Assembly: GCF_004341505.2 (NCBI RefSeq) | Contig: NZ_SLYP02000001.1 | Span: forward strand, 1,065,001-1,129,000 | DNA length: 64,000 bases | Source of the DNA: Sphingomonas sp. JUb134 | GTDB taxonomy: Bacteria; Pseudomonadota; Alphaproteobacteria; Sphingomonadales; Sphingomonadaceae | Direction of reading: 5' to 3' | Part shown: positions 1 through 10,128 of the stretch, piece after piece | Position numbering within the stretch: position 1 is the stretch's first letter | Layout of the letters: each line of letters begins with the position of its first letter | Program-made: the position numbers and the translations under genes | The notes under the pieces: generated by a model | The model's input: the letters and a program-made list of their open reading frames with translations, nothing else | The model's database searches: none | What the model was told of the DNA's origin: nothing

Positions 1-147
1 GACTATCTGCTCAAGGTGCGGGTCGCCGACATGGCCGCGTACCGCGCCTTCCTGGGAGATACGCTGGTGGCGATGCCCGGCATCCGGGAGACGCGGACCT
101 ATGCGGTGCTGGAGGAAGTGAAGGCGACGACGCGGCTGCCGCTGTAG
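1..147 (+). CDS. Lrp/AsnC family transcriptional regulator, C-terminal part
   Basis: The reading frame is open from the first base and stops at TAG 145-147, so only the last 48 residues are present. They read like the ligand-sensing (RAM) domain end of Lrp/AsnC regulators: a DYLLKVRVADMAAYRAFL strand-helix stretch, then an IRETRTYAVLEEVK strand and a short TTRLPL tail. Full proteins are about 150-160 aa with an N-terminal helix-turn-helix, which lies outside the window. Target genes cannot be inferred. Confidence 0.85.
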   Translation, partial: DYLLKVRVADMAAYRAFLGDTLVAMPGIRETRTYAVLEEVKATTRLPL

Positions 148-250
148 GGGAGGCGCCCGTCTTCATCCCACTACCGCCCCGTCACCGGCATGCCCGCGCG
201 CGCCTCTTGGTCGGGCATCGCACGCACCCTAAGCCCAAGTATCCCACCCA

Positions 251-393
251 CGTTCATCCCGAGTAGCCGTCGAGTAGCGGCGCAACTGCGTACCGAGACG
301 GCGTATCGAGGGAGGGTTGCTTGGGGCCGTACCTCGATACGAGCCCTCGATACGCCCCTGCGGGGCTACTCGGCCTCTACTCGGCACGAACGG
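251..393. repeat. Inverted pair of REP-like repeats
   Basis: Two degenerate copies of a roughly 65-bp element face each other at about 251-316 and 327-393. Read in the same direction, both start CGTTC, contain GAGTAG twice and end in a GTATCGAGG block. They fill the 284-bp gap between the Lrp gene and the end of glgA; no gene is seen there. The copies could fold into a long imperfect hairpin and may help end transcription of the convergent genes. They resemble, but are not identical to, the repeats flanking the GIY-YIG module at 53132-53524. Confidence 0.7.
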
Positions 394-431
394 CTGCGGA
401 GGAAAGGAGCAGTGGGAGCAGGAGGTGGCGG

Positions 432-1868
432 TTACCCGAGCAGCCCCTTGTACAGCGCCGCATATTTCGCCCCGCTGTTCCCCCACGAAAAATCCGCCGC
501 CATTCCCCGCCGCTGCATCTGCCGCCACCGTGTCCGGTCGCCATGCAGCGCGATCGTGCGCGCGATCGCGCCTCGCAGCGCCTGCGGCGTCACCCCGTCG
601 AACTGCACGCCGGTCGCGACGCCTGCATCCAGCGCGGCGACATTGGCGTCGATCACCGTGTCGGCCAGCCCCCCGGTGCGCGCCACCACCGGCACGCAGC
701 CATAGGCGAGACCGTAAAGCTGGGTCAGGCCGCACGGCTCGAACCGGGAGGGGATCAGGATCGCGTCGGCGCCGCCCTGCAACAGGTGGGACAAGGGCTC
801 GTCATAGCCGATCTCCACGCCGATGCGGCCCGGGTGGCGGTCGGCTGCGGCGCGGAACGCATGTTCGAGCGCGGCGTCGCCGGAGCCGAGCATCGCCAGG
901 CGGCCGCCCATCGCGACCAGATCGTCGAGCAGGCTGGCGAGGACGTCCATGCCCTTCTGCCAGGTCAGCCGGCTGACGACGGTGAAGATCGGGCCCTCGC
1001 CATTCAGGCCGAAGCGCTCTTCCACGGCGCGCGTGTTGGCGGAACGTGCCTCCAGCTTGTCGGCGCTGTAGCGGGCGGCGAGCAGCGGATCGGTCGCTGG
1101 GTTCCACACCGCCGGATCGATGCCGTTGAGGATGCCGGTGACCCGGGCACCGCGCGCGGCGATCAGCCCCTCCAGCCCCATGCCGAACTCCGGCCGGCGG
1201 ATCTCCTCGGCACAAGTGGGGCTCACCGTGGTGATGGCATCGGCCGCCCACAGCCCCGCCTTCAGCAGGCCGACCGCGCCGTAATATTCGACCCCTTCGA
1301 TGCCCCAGGCATGCGGCGGCAACTCGAGGGCCGGGAACACGCCCGCATCGAAGCTGCCCTGGAAAGCGATGTTGTGGATCGTGGCGACGCTCTTCGTGTC
1401 CTGTGCGTTGCCGCCGAACCGCAGATAGGCGGGGGCGAGCCCTGCCTGCCAGTCATGGGCGTGCAGCACGTCGAAGCGCTGGTTGCCGATCGCGCCAGAT
1501 GCCAGGTCCGCAGCCGCCCGCGAGAGGCCCGCAAAGCGGCGCCAGTTATCGTCCCAGTCGCGCCCTGATGCATCGGCGTAGGGGCTGCCGTCGCGTGCGA
1601 ACAGCGCCGGTGCGTCCAGCACCCACAGCGGATGCTCTCCGAGCGACCCGGCGAGCAACCGCGCCTCGACGCCCAGCAACGCGGGCCAGTGATGCACGAC
1701 CTGCGCGTCGCCCATCTGCGCCAGGACCTTGGGATAGCCCGGCAGCAGCGTGGTCGTGGCCACGCCGTGCGGCGCCAAGGCATCCGGCAGTGCGCCGACC
1801 ACGTCGGCAAGCCCGCCGGTCTTGACCAGCGGATAGGCTTCCGACGCGACCGACAGCGCGCGGATCAT
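432..1868 (-). CDS. glgA: Glycogen synthase (ADP-glucose type, GT5)
   Basis: Transfers glucose from ADP-glucose to the non-reducing end of an alpha-1,4-glucan. The 478-residue protein has the N-terminal donor-binding motif [13 protein letters not shown] (from residue 16), an HAHDWQ motif, SRLTWQKG at the start of the second Rossmann domain, and the C-terminal [15 protein letters not shown] segment, all typical of bacterial GlgA at normal length. The frame is open further upstream, but the ATG at 1868 fits the family N-terminus ([14 protein letters not shown]) and overlaps the glgC stop as ATGA, so translation is probably coupled. Last gene of the glucan operon. Confidence 0.96.
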   Translation of the reverse strand: MIRALSVASEAYPLVKTGGLADVVGALPDALAPHGVATTTLLPGYPKVLAQMGDAQVVHHWPALLGVEARLLAGSLGEHPLWVLDAPALFARDGSPYADASGRDWDDNWRRFAGLSRAAADLASGAIGNQRFDVLHAHDWQAGLAPAYLRFGGNAQDTKSVATIHNIAFQGSFDAGVFPALELPPHAWGIEGVEYYGAVGLLKAGLWAADAITTVSPTCAEEIRRPEFGMGLEGLIAARGARVTGILNGIDPAVWNPATDPLLAARYSADKLEARSANTRAVEERFGLNGEGPIFTVVSRLTWQKGMDVLASLLDDLVAMGGRLAMLGSGDAALEHAFRAAADRHPGRIGVEIGYDEPLSHLLQGGADAILIPSRFEPCGLTQLYGLAYGCVPVVARTGGLADTVIDANVAALDAGVATGVQFDGVTPQALRGAIARTIALHGDRTRWRQMQRRGMAADFSWGNSGAKYAALYKGLLG

Positions 1869-3124
1869 GCCAGGCGGTCGATCATCGGCTGGGTGATCAG
1901 GCACACGCCGCTTTCGGTCCGGCGGAAGCGGCGTGCGTCGAGCACCGGATCCTCGCCGACCACCAGTCCGTCCGGGATGCACACGCCCGCGTCGACCACC
2001 ACCTTGGTGAGCCGGGCGTTACGGGAGATCTTGCAGCGCGGCAGGATCACCGCCTGCTCCAGCGTGGCGAAGCTGTGCGCCCGCACACCGGTGAATACCA
2101 GGCTGTTGCGGATCGACGCGCCCGAGATGATGCAGTCGCCCGAGATCAGCGAGCTGGTCGCCTCGCCCCGGCGGCCTTCCTCGTCGTGGACGAACTTGGC
2201 CGGAGGTGTCACCTCCGAATAGGTCCACAGCGGCCAGCTGTGGTCGTAGAGATCGAGCTTGGGGACCACGTCGGTCAGGTCGATATTGGCTTCCCAATAG
2301 GCGTCCACGGTGCCGACGTCGCGCCAATAGGCCTCGCGCTCCTCCGGCGCACGCACGCAGGAATCGGAGAAGCGATGCGCCACCGCATTCCCGTGGCGGA
2401 CCAGATAGGGGATGATGTCCTTGCCGAAATCGCGCGCCGAATTCGGATCGGCAGCGTCGCGGTGCAGCTGCTCGATCAGCAGCGAGGTGTTGAAGACATA
2501 GATGCCCATCGAGGCAAGCGCCACGTCCGGGCGGCCGGGCATCGCCGGCGGATCGGCAGGCTTCTCCACGAAATCGGTGATCCGATCCTGGGCGTCGACG
2601 GCCATCACGCCAAAGCCGCTCGCCTCCAGCCGCGGCACTTCCATGCAGGCGACCGTCACGTCCGCGCCGGACTGGCAATGCTGCTGGAGCATCAGCTCAT
2701 AGTCCATCTTGTAGATGTGGTCGCCCGCCAGGATGACCATGTATTCCGGCGCGTAGCTCTCGATGATGTCGATGTTCTGGTACACCGCGTCGGCGGTGCC
2801 CTCGTACCACTGGTACTCGCTGATGCGCTGCGAGGCGGGAAGGATGTCGAAACCCTCGTTGCGCTCGCGCCGCAGGAAGTTCCAGCCGCCCTGCAGGTGG
2901 CGGATCAGCGAATGCGCCTTGTACTGCGTCGCCACCCCGATGCGCCGGATGCCGGAGTTGATCGCATTCGAAAGCGCGAAGTCGATGATGCGCGACTTGC
3001 CGCCGAAATAGACCGCGGGCTTGGCGCGGACATCGGTCAGTTCCGCCAGCCGGCTACCGCGCCCGCCCGCCAGCACATAGGCCATGGCGTCGCGTGCCAG
3101 CGGCTGCCCGCGTCTCTCGATCAT
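1865..3124 (-). CDS. glgC: Glucose-1-phosphate adenylyltransferase
   Basis: Makes ADP-glucose from glucose-1-phosphate and ATP, the committed step of the classical glycogen route. The N-terminal nucleotide-binding loop [13 protein letters not shown], the sugar-phosphate region and [12 protein letters not shown] are present, followed by a C-terminal left-handed beta-helix region; about 419 aa is the normal length. The frame also allows GTG at 3130, but a GGGAG Shine-Dalgarno sequence lies 7 nt before ATG 3124 and only 2 nt before the GTG, so ATG is chosen. It lies 86 bp after glgP, where a weak EcfG-like promoter is visible. Overlaps glgA by 4 nt. Confidence 0.95.
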   Translation of the reverse strand: MIERRGQPLARDAMAYVLAGGRGSRLAELTDVRAKPAVYFGGKSRIIDFALSNAINSGIRRIGVATQYKAHSLIRHLQGGWNFLRRERNEGFDILPASQRISEYQWYEGTADAVYQNIDIIESYAPEYMVILAGDHIYKMDYELMLQQHCQSGADVTVACMEVPRLEASGFGVMAVDAQDRITDFVEKPADPPAMPGRPDVALASMGIYVFNTSLLIEQLHRDAADPNSARDFGKDIIPYLVRHGNAVAHRFSDSCVRAPEEREAYWRDVGTVDAYWEANIDLTDVVPKLDLYDHSWPLWTYSEVTPPAKFVHDEEGRRGEATSSLISGDCIISGASIRNSLVFTGVRAHSFATLEQAVILPRCKISRNARLTKVVVDAGVCIPDGLVVGEDPVLDARRFRRTESGVCLITQPMIDRLA

Positions 3125-3162
3125 CGTCACTCTCCCGTTCGCGTTTGTTGTTATGGTTGCAG

Positions 3163-3188
3163 AACGCTTAATCTGGCGTCCGGGTTCT
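3163..3188 (-). promoter_or_regulatory. Possible internal EcfG-like promoter before glgC
   Basis: On the minus strand AGAAC (3188-3184), a 17-nt spacer and CGTT (3166-3163) match the general-stress consensus GGAAC-N16/17-CGTT except for one base. It lies in the largest gap inside the glucan operon, about 40 nt before the glgC start. Inference from motif only. Confidence 0.35.
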
Positions 3189-3210
3189 CTGGCGGGTGCT
3201 CTGGAGCAGG

Positions 3211-5610
3211 TCAGGCGACGTGCCAGATGTCGCGCGCATATTCGCGGATGGTCCGGTCCGACGAGAACCAGCCCATGCCGGCCACGTTGCGGATCGCCGC
3301 GGCACCCCAGCCGGCGGGATCACGCCAGCGCCGGTCGACCTCGCGCTGGGCGGCGGCATAGCTCTCGAAATCCGCCGCCAGGAAGAAGCGGTCATGGTCG
3401 TACAGCTCGCCGACTAGCCCCGCGTAGCGGCTAGGATCGTCCGGGGAGAAGACGCCGGAGGCGATCGCCGACAGTGCCTGGGCAAGTGCCGGGCAGCGCT
3501 CGATCATCTCGCGCGGATGATAGTTGCGGCCCCGTTCGGCGACCTGTTCGGCGGTGAGCCCGAAGATGACGATATTCTCGTCGCCGACGCGCTCCTTGAT
3601 CTCAATGTTGGCGCCATCGAGGGTGCCGATGGTGAGGGCGCCGTTCAGCGCGAGCTTCATGTTGCCGGTGCCCGAGGCTTCCATGCCGGCGGTCGAGATC
3701 TGCTCGGAAAGATCCGCGGCCGGCATGATCCGCTCCGCCAGCGACACATTGTAGTTGGGCAGGAACGCGACCTTCAGCAGGCCCTGTACCGCCGGATCGC
3801 CGTTGATCCGCCGCGCGATGTCGTTGGCGAGCTTGATGATCAGCTTGGCGTTCCAGTAGCTCGGCGCCGCCTTGCCTGCGAACAGTTTGACCCGGGGGAC
3901 CCACTCGCGCTCCGGATGGCTGCGGATCTGGTCGTAGAGCGCCACCGTCTCGATGAGGTTGAGCAGCTGGCGCTTGTATTCGTGGATGCGCTTCACCTGG
4001 ACGTCGAACAGGGCGTCCGGGTCTAGGGACAGGCCCATCTCAGCTCGAATATAGTCGGCGAGAGCGACCTTGTTGGCCCGCTTCACCGCGGCGAAACGCT
4101 CGCGGAAGCTGGGATCGTCCGCGAGCGGGGCGAGGCGGGAAAGCTTGGCGGCATCGTCCTTGAACGCCGGGCCGATCCCGTCGGCGATCAGCGCCGTCAG
4201 CCCCGGATTGCATTCGTGCAGCCAACGCCGCGGCGTGATGCCGTTGGTCTTGTTGTTGATCCGCTCCGGATAGAGACAATGAAGGTCCGCGAACACGGTC
4301 TTCTTCATGAGCTCGGTGTGCAGCGCCGCCACGCCGTTGATGCTGTGTGCGCCGGCAAAGGCCAGGTTGGCCATGCGCACGCGCCGCTCACCGCCCTCGT
4401 CGATCAGGCTGATCGCGGCGATCGCGCGGTCGTCGATCCCCGGCGTCTCGCGCGCTTCCTTCAGCAGCCGGGCGTTGATCGCGTAGACGAGCTGCATGTG
4501 CCGCGGCAGCAGCCGCTCGAACAGCGGCAGCGGCCAGCTTTCCAGCGCCTCCGGCAACAAGGTGTGGTTGGTGTAGCCGAACGTCGCGCGTGCGATGTCC
4601 CAGGCTTCGTCGAAGGCCACGTCGTGATGGTCGATCAGCAGCCGCATCAACTCCGCCACCGCAACCGCCGGGTGCGTGTCGTTGAGCTGGATCGCCGCCT
4701 TTTCCGGCAACGTCGTGATGTCGCCGAAATACTGCATGTGCCGGCGCACGATGTCCTGGATGGACGCGGAGGAGAAGAAATACTCCTGCCGCAGCCGCAA
4801 CTCCTGGCCCGCCGGGGTCGAATCCGCCGGATAGAGCACGCGCACCAGCGTTTCGGCCGCGACCTGGCCGGCAAGCGCACCCTGGTGGTCGCCGGCGTTG
4901 AAGCGGTCCAGCCGGATCGGGTCGAAGGCGCGCGTGGTCCACAGCCTGAGCGTGTTGACCCGCCGTCCGCGCCAGCCGACCACGGGGGTGTCCACCGCCA
5001 TCGCCTCCAGCCCCTCGGCCGGCTTCCAGTGGACGCGCCCGTTGTCCCGGCTGACGACCTCGCCGCCGAAACCGACCAGATAGGCGCTTTCGCGCCGCTC
5101 GAACTCCCAGGGATTGCCGTGCGCGAGCCAGGTTTCGGGCAGCTCGACCTGCCAGCCGTCATCGATGCGCTGGCGGAACATGCCGTTCACATAGCGGATG
5201 CCATAGCCATAGGCGGGCAGGTCCAGGCTCGCCAGGCTCTCCATGAAGCACGCCGCCAGCCGCCCCAGACCGCCGTTGCCCAGCGCCGCATCGGGCTCGA
5301 TCGCCTCGATCTCGGCAAGGTCGATCCCGAGCTCCTCCAGCGCATCGCGCACCTCGGAGTCCCGGCCGAGGTTGGCCAGTGCGTCGCGCAGCAGCCGGCC
5401 GATCAGGAACTCCAGGCTGAGATAGTAGACCCGCTTGGCCCCGGCGGCATGGGCGGCGCGCGTGGACTCCATCCACCGGTCGATGATGTCGTTGCGCAGC
5501 GTCAGGATCGTCGCGGCGAGCCAGTCGTGCGGGTGCGCCGCCCGCTCGTCCTTGCCGATGCGGTGCTTGAGGGTGTCGACGATCTGCGCGGCAAGCGGGG
5601 ACTGGGTCAT
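3211..5610 (-). CDS. glgP: Glycogen/maltodextrin phosphorylase (GT35)
   Basis: Releases glucose-1-phosphate from the non-reducing ends of alpha-glucan by phosphorolysis, using pyridoxal phosphate. The 799 residues match bacterial phosphorylase length. Visible are the N-terminal [16 protein letters not shown] motif, the nucleotide/substrate region [12 protein letters not shown], and the PLP-lysine motif [20 protein letters not shown] near residue 640. Starts at ATG 5610, 58 bp after treY. Its product feeds GlgC or glycolysis, so it links breakdown to resynthesis within one operon. Confidence 0.96.
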   Translation of the reverse strand: MTQSPLAAQIVDTLKHRIGKDERAAHPHDWLAATILTLRNDIIDRWMESTRAAHAAGAKRVYYLSLEFLIGRLLRDALANLGRDSEVRDALEELGIDLAEIEAIEPDAALGNGGLGRLAACFMESLASLDLPAYGYGIRYVNGMFRQRIDDGWQVELPETWLAHGNPWEFERRESAYLVGFGGEVVSRDNGRVHWKPAEGLEAMAVDTPVVGWRGRRVNTLRLWTTRAFDPIRLDRFNAGDHQGALAGQVAAETLVRVLYPADSTPAGQELRLRQEYFFSSASIQDIVRRHMQYFGDITTLPEKAAIQLNDTHPAVAVAELMRLLIDHHDVAFDEAWDIARATFGYTNHTLLPEALESWPLPLFERLLPRHMQLVYAINARLLKEARETPGIDDRAIAAISLIDEGGERRVRMANLAFAGAHSINGVAALHTELMKKTVFADLHCLYPERINNKTNGITPRRWLHECNPGLTALIADGIGPAFKDDAAKLSRLAPLADDPSFRERFAAVKRANKVALADYIRAEMGLSLDPDALFDVQVKRIHEYKRQLLNLIETVALYDQIRSHPEREWVPRVKLFAGKAAPSYWNAKLIIKLANDIARRINGDPAVQGLLKVAFLPNYNVSLAERIMPAADLSEQISTAGMEASGTGNMKLALNGALTIGTLDGANIEIKERVGDENIVIFGLTAEQVAERGRNYHPREMIERCPALAQALSAIASGVFSPDDPSRYAGLVGELYDHDRFFLAADFESYAAAQREVDRRWRDPAGWGAAAIRNVAGMGWFSSDRTIREYARDIWHVA

Positions 5611-5668
5611 GGGTGCGCCGTATCAAAGGGCAGGGAAGGAGCTTGTACCGCGCGGTCTCCCGCTGTCA

Positions 5669-8128
5669 TTACGGAATGATAAGGATCGCGGTCGGTTCGT
5701 CGCAGAGCAGGGCGCCGACGCGCGTTTCGACGCCTTCCGGAAGCCCGTCCAGGACGGTATCGGCCCACCAGTCGCGAGCGGGTGCCGGCGTCTCGGTGCC
5801 GGCGGTCGCCTCTGCGGTCCGCAGCGCCACGACGGCGAGCAGCCTCTCTTCGCCCGCCGTCCTCGTGAAGGCGAGGACATGGTCGGCCTGGGGACCCCGA
5901 ACGTCGACCGGTCGATAATCGCCGCTGGCGAACAGTGCCGGGTGCTGGCGCCGCAATCCCAGGAGCCGTGCGATCAGCGCAAGCTTCTCCGCACCCTGCC
6001 GAGTGGAACCGGCGAGCAGCTGCGCGCGCAGGCCATAGTCCACGGGGCGACGATTGTCGGGATCGACCAGGCTATAGTCGGGCAGCTCGGTGCCCTGGTA
6101 GCAGTCGGGCACGCCCGGGACGGTATAGCGCAGCGCCACCTGCGCCAGCGAGTTGGCGCGCGCCGGAGCCGCGGTCCGGGCGAGGAATGCCTGAAGGTCG
6201 GCGAGGAAGTCGCCCGACTTGCCCGGATCGAGCAGCGCCCGGACCAGCCCTTCGGCCGCGCCCTCATAGGCTTCGTTGGGAGCCTCCCACGAGGATCGCA
6301 GCTTGGCCTCCCGAAGCGCCTTCTGCTGCCAGGCGACGACGCGGTCGGCAAAGGCGACCAGGCCGTCGGCATCGTCGATCGCCAGCCCGTCCGGCCAGGC
6401 GCCGAACAGGGTCTGGAACAGCATGTAGACGTCGCCGGGATCGACGCCATCCGCATGGGGAGCCGCAAGAGCGTGCCAGCGCAGCACCGTCTCCCGCCAG
6501 GTGTCGGGCAGCTCGCTCAGCACCGCGAGGCGGGCGCGCATGTCCTCGCCGCGTTTGTGGTCGTGGGTGGCGGTCGCGAGCATGCCGCGCGGGAAGCGCT
6601 CGGCGCGGCCGACCGCGTCTGCGTGGAACTCGGCGATGCTGGCGGAAAAGCGGGTCGCGTCGAAGCCGACGTCGTTGCGCGAGAGCAGCCGGCCGAAGCG
6701 ATAAAAGGCCGTGTCCTCCACGGCCTTGGCCGCGATCGGCGCGGAGAGCTGCTGGAAGCGGCGCACCGCCTCCGCCGCGAGTTCGGTGTCCCCCGGCCCT
6801 GTGCCGGCGAGCCATTCCAACACGCGGTCGACCACCGCCTCCTCGCCGGGGGGCACGTGGGCGGCGACCCGGCTGCGCGCGATCTCGCGGATCTCGGCGT
6901 CGCCCTCGGGTGCGGCATCTCCGGTGCCGTAGGTGCGGTAGACGGGGAACACCCAGAGCAGGCGCTCGATCGCGCGACGCAGCATGCCGCGGGTGAGGCC
7001 CTCGGTCTCGGGCGTGGAAGCCGCGAGCGCCGTGAACGCCTGGACGCACCGCGTCAGCTGGCCTTCGAATGCCCAGGCAAGCATGTGGCGCCGCGCCTCG
7101 AGCTCCTCGGCCTCGAAGTCCGCCGGGCGGCCGCTGATCTCCTCCCAAAGCCGGTCGAGCGGGGCCTCGCCTTCCGGCGCGTGGAGGAGCGCGGCCACTT
7201 CCTCCATGAAGTCATAGCCGCTGGTCCCATCGACCCCCCAGTCGTCGGACAGGGGCTCGCCCGCGCCCAGGATCTTCTCGATCACCAGATAGGCGGGGCC
7301 CGGTGGGGCGTCCGCCGGCCGGGGCGTGGCATCCAAGCGCGCACGCAGGGTACGGCAATAGCCGGCGGGATCGGTCAGCCCATCGACATGGTCGACTCGA
7401 ACGCCATCGATCAGCCCCTCGGCATAAAGGCGCAAGGGGAGGGCGTGGACGGCCTCGAACACCTCGGGGTCTTCGATACGCAGGCCGGCGAGTTCGCTCA
7501 CCGTGAAGAAGCGCCGCCAGTTGAGCGCGTCGTTGGCGGTGCGCCACGACGCCAGCCGGTAATGCTGGCGCTCCAGCACCGCGCGGATCTCCTGCGGATC
7601 AGTCGTCGCGCTACCCGCCTGGTCTTCGTCGCGCAGCGGGAAGCGGTGCTCGCCATAGGCGGTGACGAAGCGCTTGCCGTCCTCCACCTCGATCGTGAGG
7701 GCGCCCTGATCGAGTGCTTCCGACAGCGGCGTGCCGAGCACCGGCAGCAGCACCGGCTCGAGCCAGTCGATGTCGAAGAAGCGGGCATAGGCGCTGCCCT
7801 GCCCGTGGGCGAGCACGTCCATCCACCAGCCATTCTCGCTGCCGGCGACGCCCATGTGGTTGGGCACGATGTCGATGATGACGCCCATGTCGCGCGCACG
7901 CAGCGCCTTCACCAGGCTGCGAAACGCCTCCTCGCCGCCCAATTCGGGATTGATCGTGGTCGGGTCGACCACGTCATAGCCGTGGGTCGAGCCCGAGCGT
8001 GCCGTCGTGATCGGCGACGCGTAGACGTGGCTCACTCCAAGCCGGTCGAGATAGGGAACCAGCGCCTCGGCATCGGCGAAGGTGAAGTCGCGGTGGAACT
8101 GGAAGCGGTAGGTGGCGCGCGGAGTCAT
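5669..8128 (-). CDS. treY: Malto-oligosyltrehalose synthase (GH13_26)
   Basis: Converts the reducing-end alpha-1,4 link of a maltodextrin to an alpha,alpha-1,1 link, giving maltooligosyltrehalose for TreZ. The 819-aa protein starts with the family hallmark TYRFQFHRDFTFADAEALVPYL and has the GH13 region I block VIIDIVPNHMGV and the DGVRVDHVDGLTDP nucleophile region. The frame is open about 95 codons further upstream, but ATG 8128 fits the family N-terminus and overlaps the malQ stop (ATGA). Cytoplasmic; works as a pair with treZ two genes upstream. Confidence 0.95.
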   Translation of the reverse strand: MTPRATYRFQFHRDFTFADAEALVPYLDRLGVSHVYASPITTARSGSTHGYDVVDPTTINPELGGEEAFRSLVKALRARDMGVIIDIVPNHMGVAGSENGWWMDVLAHGQGSAYARFFDIDWLEPVLLPVLGTPLSEALDQGALTIEVEDGKRFVTAYGEHRFPLRDEDQAGSATTDPQEIRAVLERQHYRLASWRTANDALNWRRFFTVSELAGLRIEDPEVFEAVHALPLRLYAEGLIDGVRVDHVDGLTDPAGYCRTLRARLDATPRPADAPPGPAYLVIEKILGAGEPLSDDWGVDGTSGYDFMEEVAALLHAPEGEAPLDRLWEEISGRPADFEAEELEARRHMLAWAFEGQLTRCVQAFTALAASTPETEGLTRGMLRRAIERLLWVFPVYRTYGTGDAAPEGDAEIREIARSRVAAHVPPGEEAVVDRVLEWLAGTGPGDTELAAEAVRRFQQLSAPIAAKAVEDTAFYRFGRLLSRNDVGFDATRFSASIAEFHADAVGRAERFPRGMLATATHDHKRGEDMRARLAVLSELPDTWRETVLRWHALAAPHADGVDPGDVYMLFQTLFGAWPDGLAIDDADGLVAFADRVVAWQQKALREAKLRSSWEAPNEAYEGAAEGLVRALLDPGKSGDFLADLQAFLARTAAPARANSLAQVALRYTVPGVPDCYQGTELPDYSLVDPDNRRPVDYGLRAQLLAGSTRQGAEKLALIARLLGLRRQHPALFASGDYRPVDVRGPQADHVLAFTRTAGEERLLAVVALRTAEATAGTETPAPARDWWADTVLDGLPEGVETRVGALLCDEPTAILIIP

Positions 8129-10128
8129 CCGTTCCTCATGGCGTTGATGCGGGCGACGCGCCGGGCGACGTCGGGCCGGTCGAGCAGCTCGGGGGTGGGC
8201 GCCGGCATGCGCCGCCGCCAATTGGGGTGTTCGTTGATCGTGCCGGGCAGGTTCGGCTGTTCCTCGGCACCGATCAGGTCCTCGATCGGCAGGATCGCGA
8301 GTTCGCACGGCGTACCGGCGACGAACGCGAGGGCGGCTTCGACCGCAGGCGCCGGATCGTCGGCAGACGGCTCGGCCGCTTCGGTCACGCCGGCATCGGT
8401 GAACGCCTGCCACAGCAGCGTGCGCTCCTCGGCGCGGGTGGCGCGCTCATCCGCCTCGACGGCGTCGGGCCGGGTGCGGCCGAGCCGCCAATTCCAGTCG
8501 ATGTCGCGCTCGACCCACCAGCCGGCAACGGTCGCCAGGTCATGGGTGCCGGTCATCGCGGCGGCCTCCTTCGACCAGAGGTCGGCGGGGATGAACCCGT
8601 CCTCGTCGCGTTCGAAGGGCAGCACGCGCATGCCCAGCATGCCGCGCTCGTCCATCTTGGGGCGGAATCCCTCGGGCACCGTGCCCAGGTCCTCGCCGAT
8701 CACCACAGCGCGGGCGCGGTGCGATTCGATCGCGAGCACGCGCAGCATGTCGTCGAGGGGCATGGTCAGATAGGCGCCGTCGCGTGGCGACGCGCCCTCG
8801 GGCACCACCCACAGGCGGCGCAGGCCAAGCGCATGGTCGATGCGGATGCCGCCGGCATGGTCGAGCGCCGCGCGCAGCGTCGCGATGTACGGCTCGAAGC
8901 CGGTGCGCTGGAGCGCGCGCGGCGAAAAGCCGGTGATGCCCCAGCTCTGCCCCTCCGGCCCCAGCAGGTCGGGCGGGGCGCCGAGCGACAGGCCGGTGAG
9001 CAGGTCGTCGCGGCGACTCCAGGCATGGCTGCCGCCGCCGTCCATTCCCACCGCCAGGTCGGCGATCAGCCCCAGCGCCATGCCGCCATCGGTCGCGGCG
9101 CGCTGGGCGGCGTCCAGGCTGCGCTTGGCCAGCCACTGGCAGAAGAGGTAAAAGTCGACCTCCTCCGCATGCTCGGCCGCAAAGCGCGCGACGGCGTCTC
9201 CGGCAGGATCGTGGAAGGCATCCGGCCAACCCTGCCAGCCCGTCGCGCCGCTCTCCTGGAAGAAGTGTGCGTGCAGCGCGTCGAAGCGGGCATGGCGCAG
9301 CAGTTCGTCCCCGCCCTTGCGCGCATAGTCGGCTACCTCGGCGCGCACCGCGTCGCTGCGGGCGGCAAAGGCGGCACGCAACTGGCGCAGCCGAGCAGGA
9401 ATCGCGGCGCTCCAGTCGATCAGCTCGGCGGAGGCAGGCTCTTCGACGTTCGCGCCTGCCAGCGCGGGATCACCGTAGAGGATGTTGAGGAACAGCCGGC
9501 TCGATGGCGCATAGGGGCTATAGCGGCTGGCGTCCGCGGGGAACAGCGCATGGACGGGGCTGATCGCCAGCGCGTCGGCACCCTTGCCGGCAAAGGCGCG
9601 CGCGGCTTCGGCCAGCGTGCCGAAGTCGCCAAAGGCACGGTGCGGATCGCGCAGGCCCGCGATCTGCACGGCAGTTCCCCACAGGCGCTTGCCGCCGGCC
9701 GCATCAGCCACGCCGAAGCAGCGGCGCGGGGCGATCGCCAGACGGATCGTGCGGTCGCCCTGCACCAGCTGGTAGTAGCCCGGCACGTCGATTGCCGGCA
9801 GGCTTAGGCCGGAGCGGTCCTTGGCCAGGGTAACGAGACGTCGATCGCCCCCCTCGGACAGCACCTCGGCCGCTCCCTCCCGCAGGCAACCGGTAGGCAA
9901 CACCACCGGCTTGCCGACATCGGCCGAAACGAAGCTGCACGACGCCGTCTGGTCCTCGGCCAGGTGCTTGCGGCTTTCGGTGATCGCGGCGGGGCTGCTC
10001 GCGGGCAGCCCGAGCGCCGCGAGCACGGCGACGAGCGCGTCGTCCGACACCCGCTGCGGGTCGCCGGCGGCGTCCTCCCAGTCGATCAGCAGCCCCGCTT
10101 CGGTCGCGAGGCTGTGGAGCGGGCTCAT
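8125..10128 (-). CDS. malQ: 4-alpha-glucanotransferase (amylomaltase, GH77)
   Basis: Transfers maltodextrin segments between chains and releases glucose, recycling short oligosaccharides. 667 residues. GH77 signatures are visible: GIRIDHALGLRRLWVVPEG (nucleophile Asp), VVIGEDLGTVPEGFR (acid/base Glu) and TGTHDLATVAGWW (transition-state Asp). A long in-frame upstream extension is ignored because ATG 10128 gives a family-like start (MSPLHSLATEAGLLIDWEDA) and overlaps the treZ stop by 4 nt. Lies between treZ and treY, so it probably processes the same debranched chains. Confidence 0.94.
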   Translation of the reverse strand: MSPLHSLATEAGLLIDWEDAAGDPQRVSDDALVAVLAALGLPASSPAAITESRKHLAEDQTASCSFVSADVGKPVVLPTGCLREGAAEVLSEGGDRRLVTLAKDRSGLSLPAIDVPGYYQLVQGDRTIRLAIAPRRCFGVADAAGGKRLWGTAVQIAGLRDPHRAFGDFGTLAEAARAFAGKGADALAISPVHALFPADASRYSPYAPSSRLFLNILYGDPALAGANVEEPASAELIDWSAAIPARLRQLRAAFAARSDAVRAEVADYARKGGDELLRHARFDALHAHFFQESGATGWQGWPDAFHDPAGDAVARFAAEHAEEVDFYLFCQWLAKRSLDAAQRAATDGGMALGLIADLAVGMDGGGSHAWSRRDDLLTGLSLGAPPDLLGPEGQSWGITGFSPRALQRTGFEPYIATLRAALDHAGGIRIDHALGLRRLWVVPEGASPRDGAYLTMPLDDMLRVLAIESHRARAVVIGEDLGTVPEGFRPKMDERGMLGMRVLPFERDEDGFIPADLWSKEAAAMTGTHDLATVAGWWVERDIDWNWRLGRTRPDAVEADERATRAEERTLLWQAFTDAGVTEAAEPSADDPAPAVEAALAFVAGTPCELAILPIEDLIGAEEQPNLPGTINEHPNWRRRMPAPTPELLDRPDVARRVARINAMRNG

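Noticed and set aside
1869..1982. 38-codon upstream extension of glgA
   Set aside because: Lies within glgC in another frame, has no ribosome site, and the ATGA-coupled start gives the family N-terminus.
5435..8773. 1112-codon open frame on the plus strand
   Set aside because: Spans treY and parts of glgP and malQ in antisense, with low-complexity composition and no domain.
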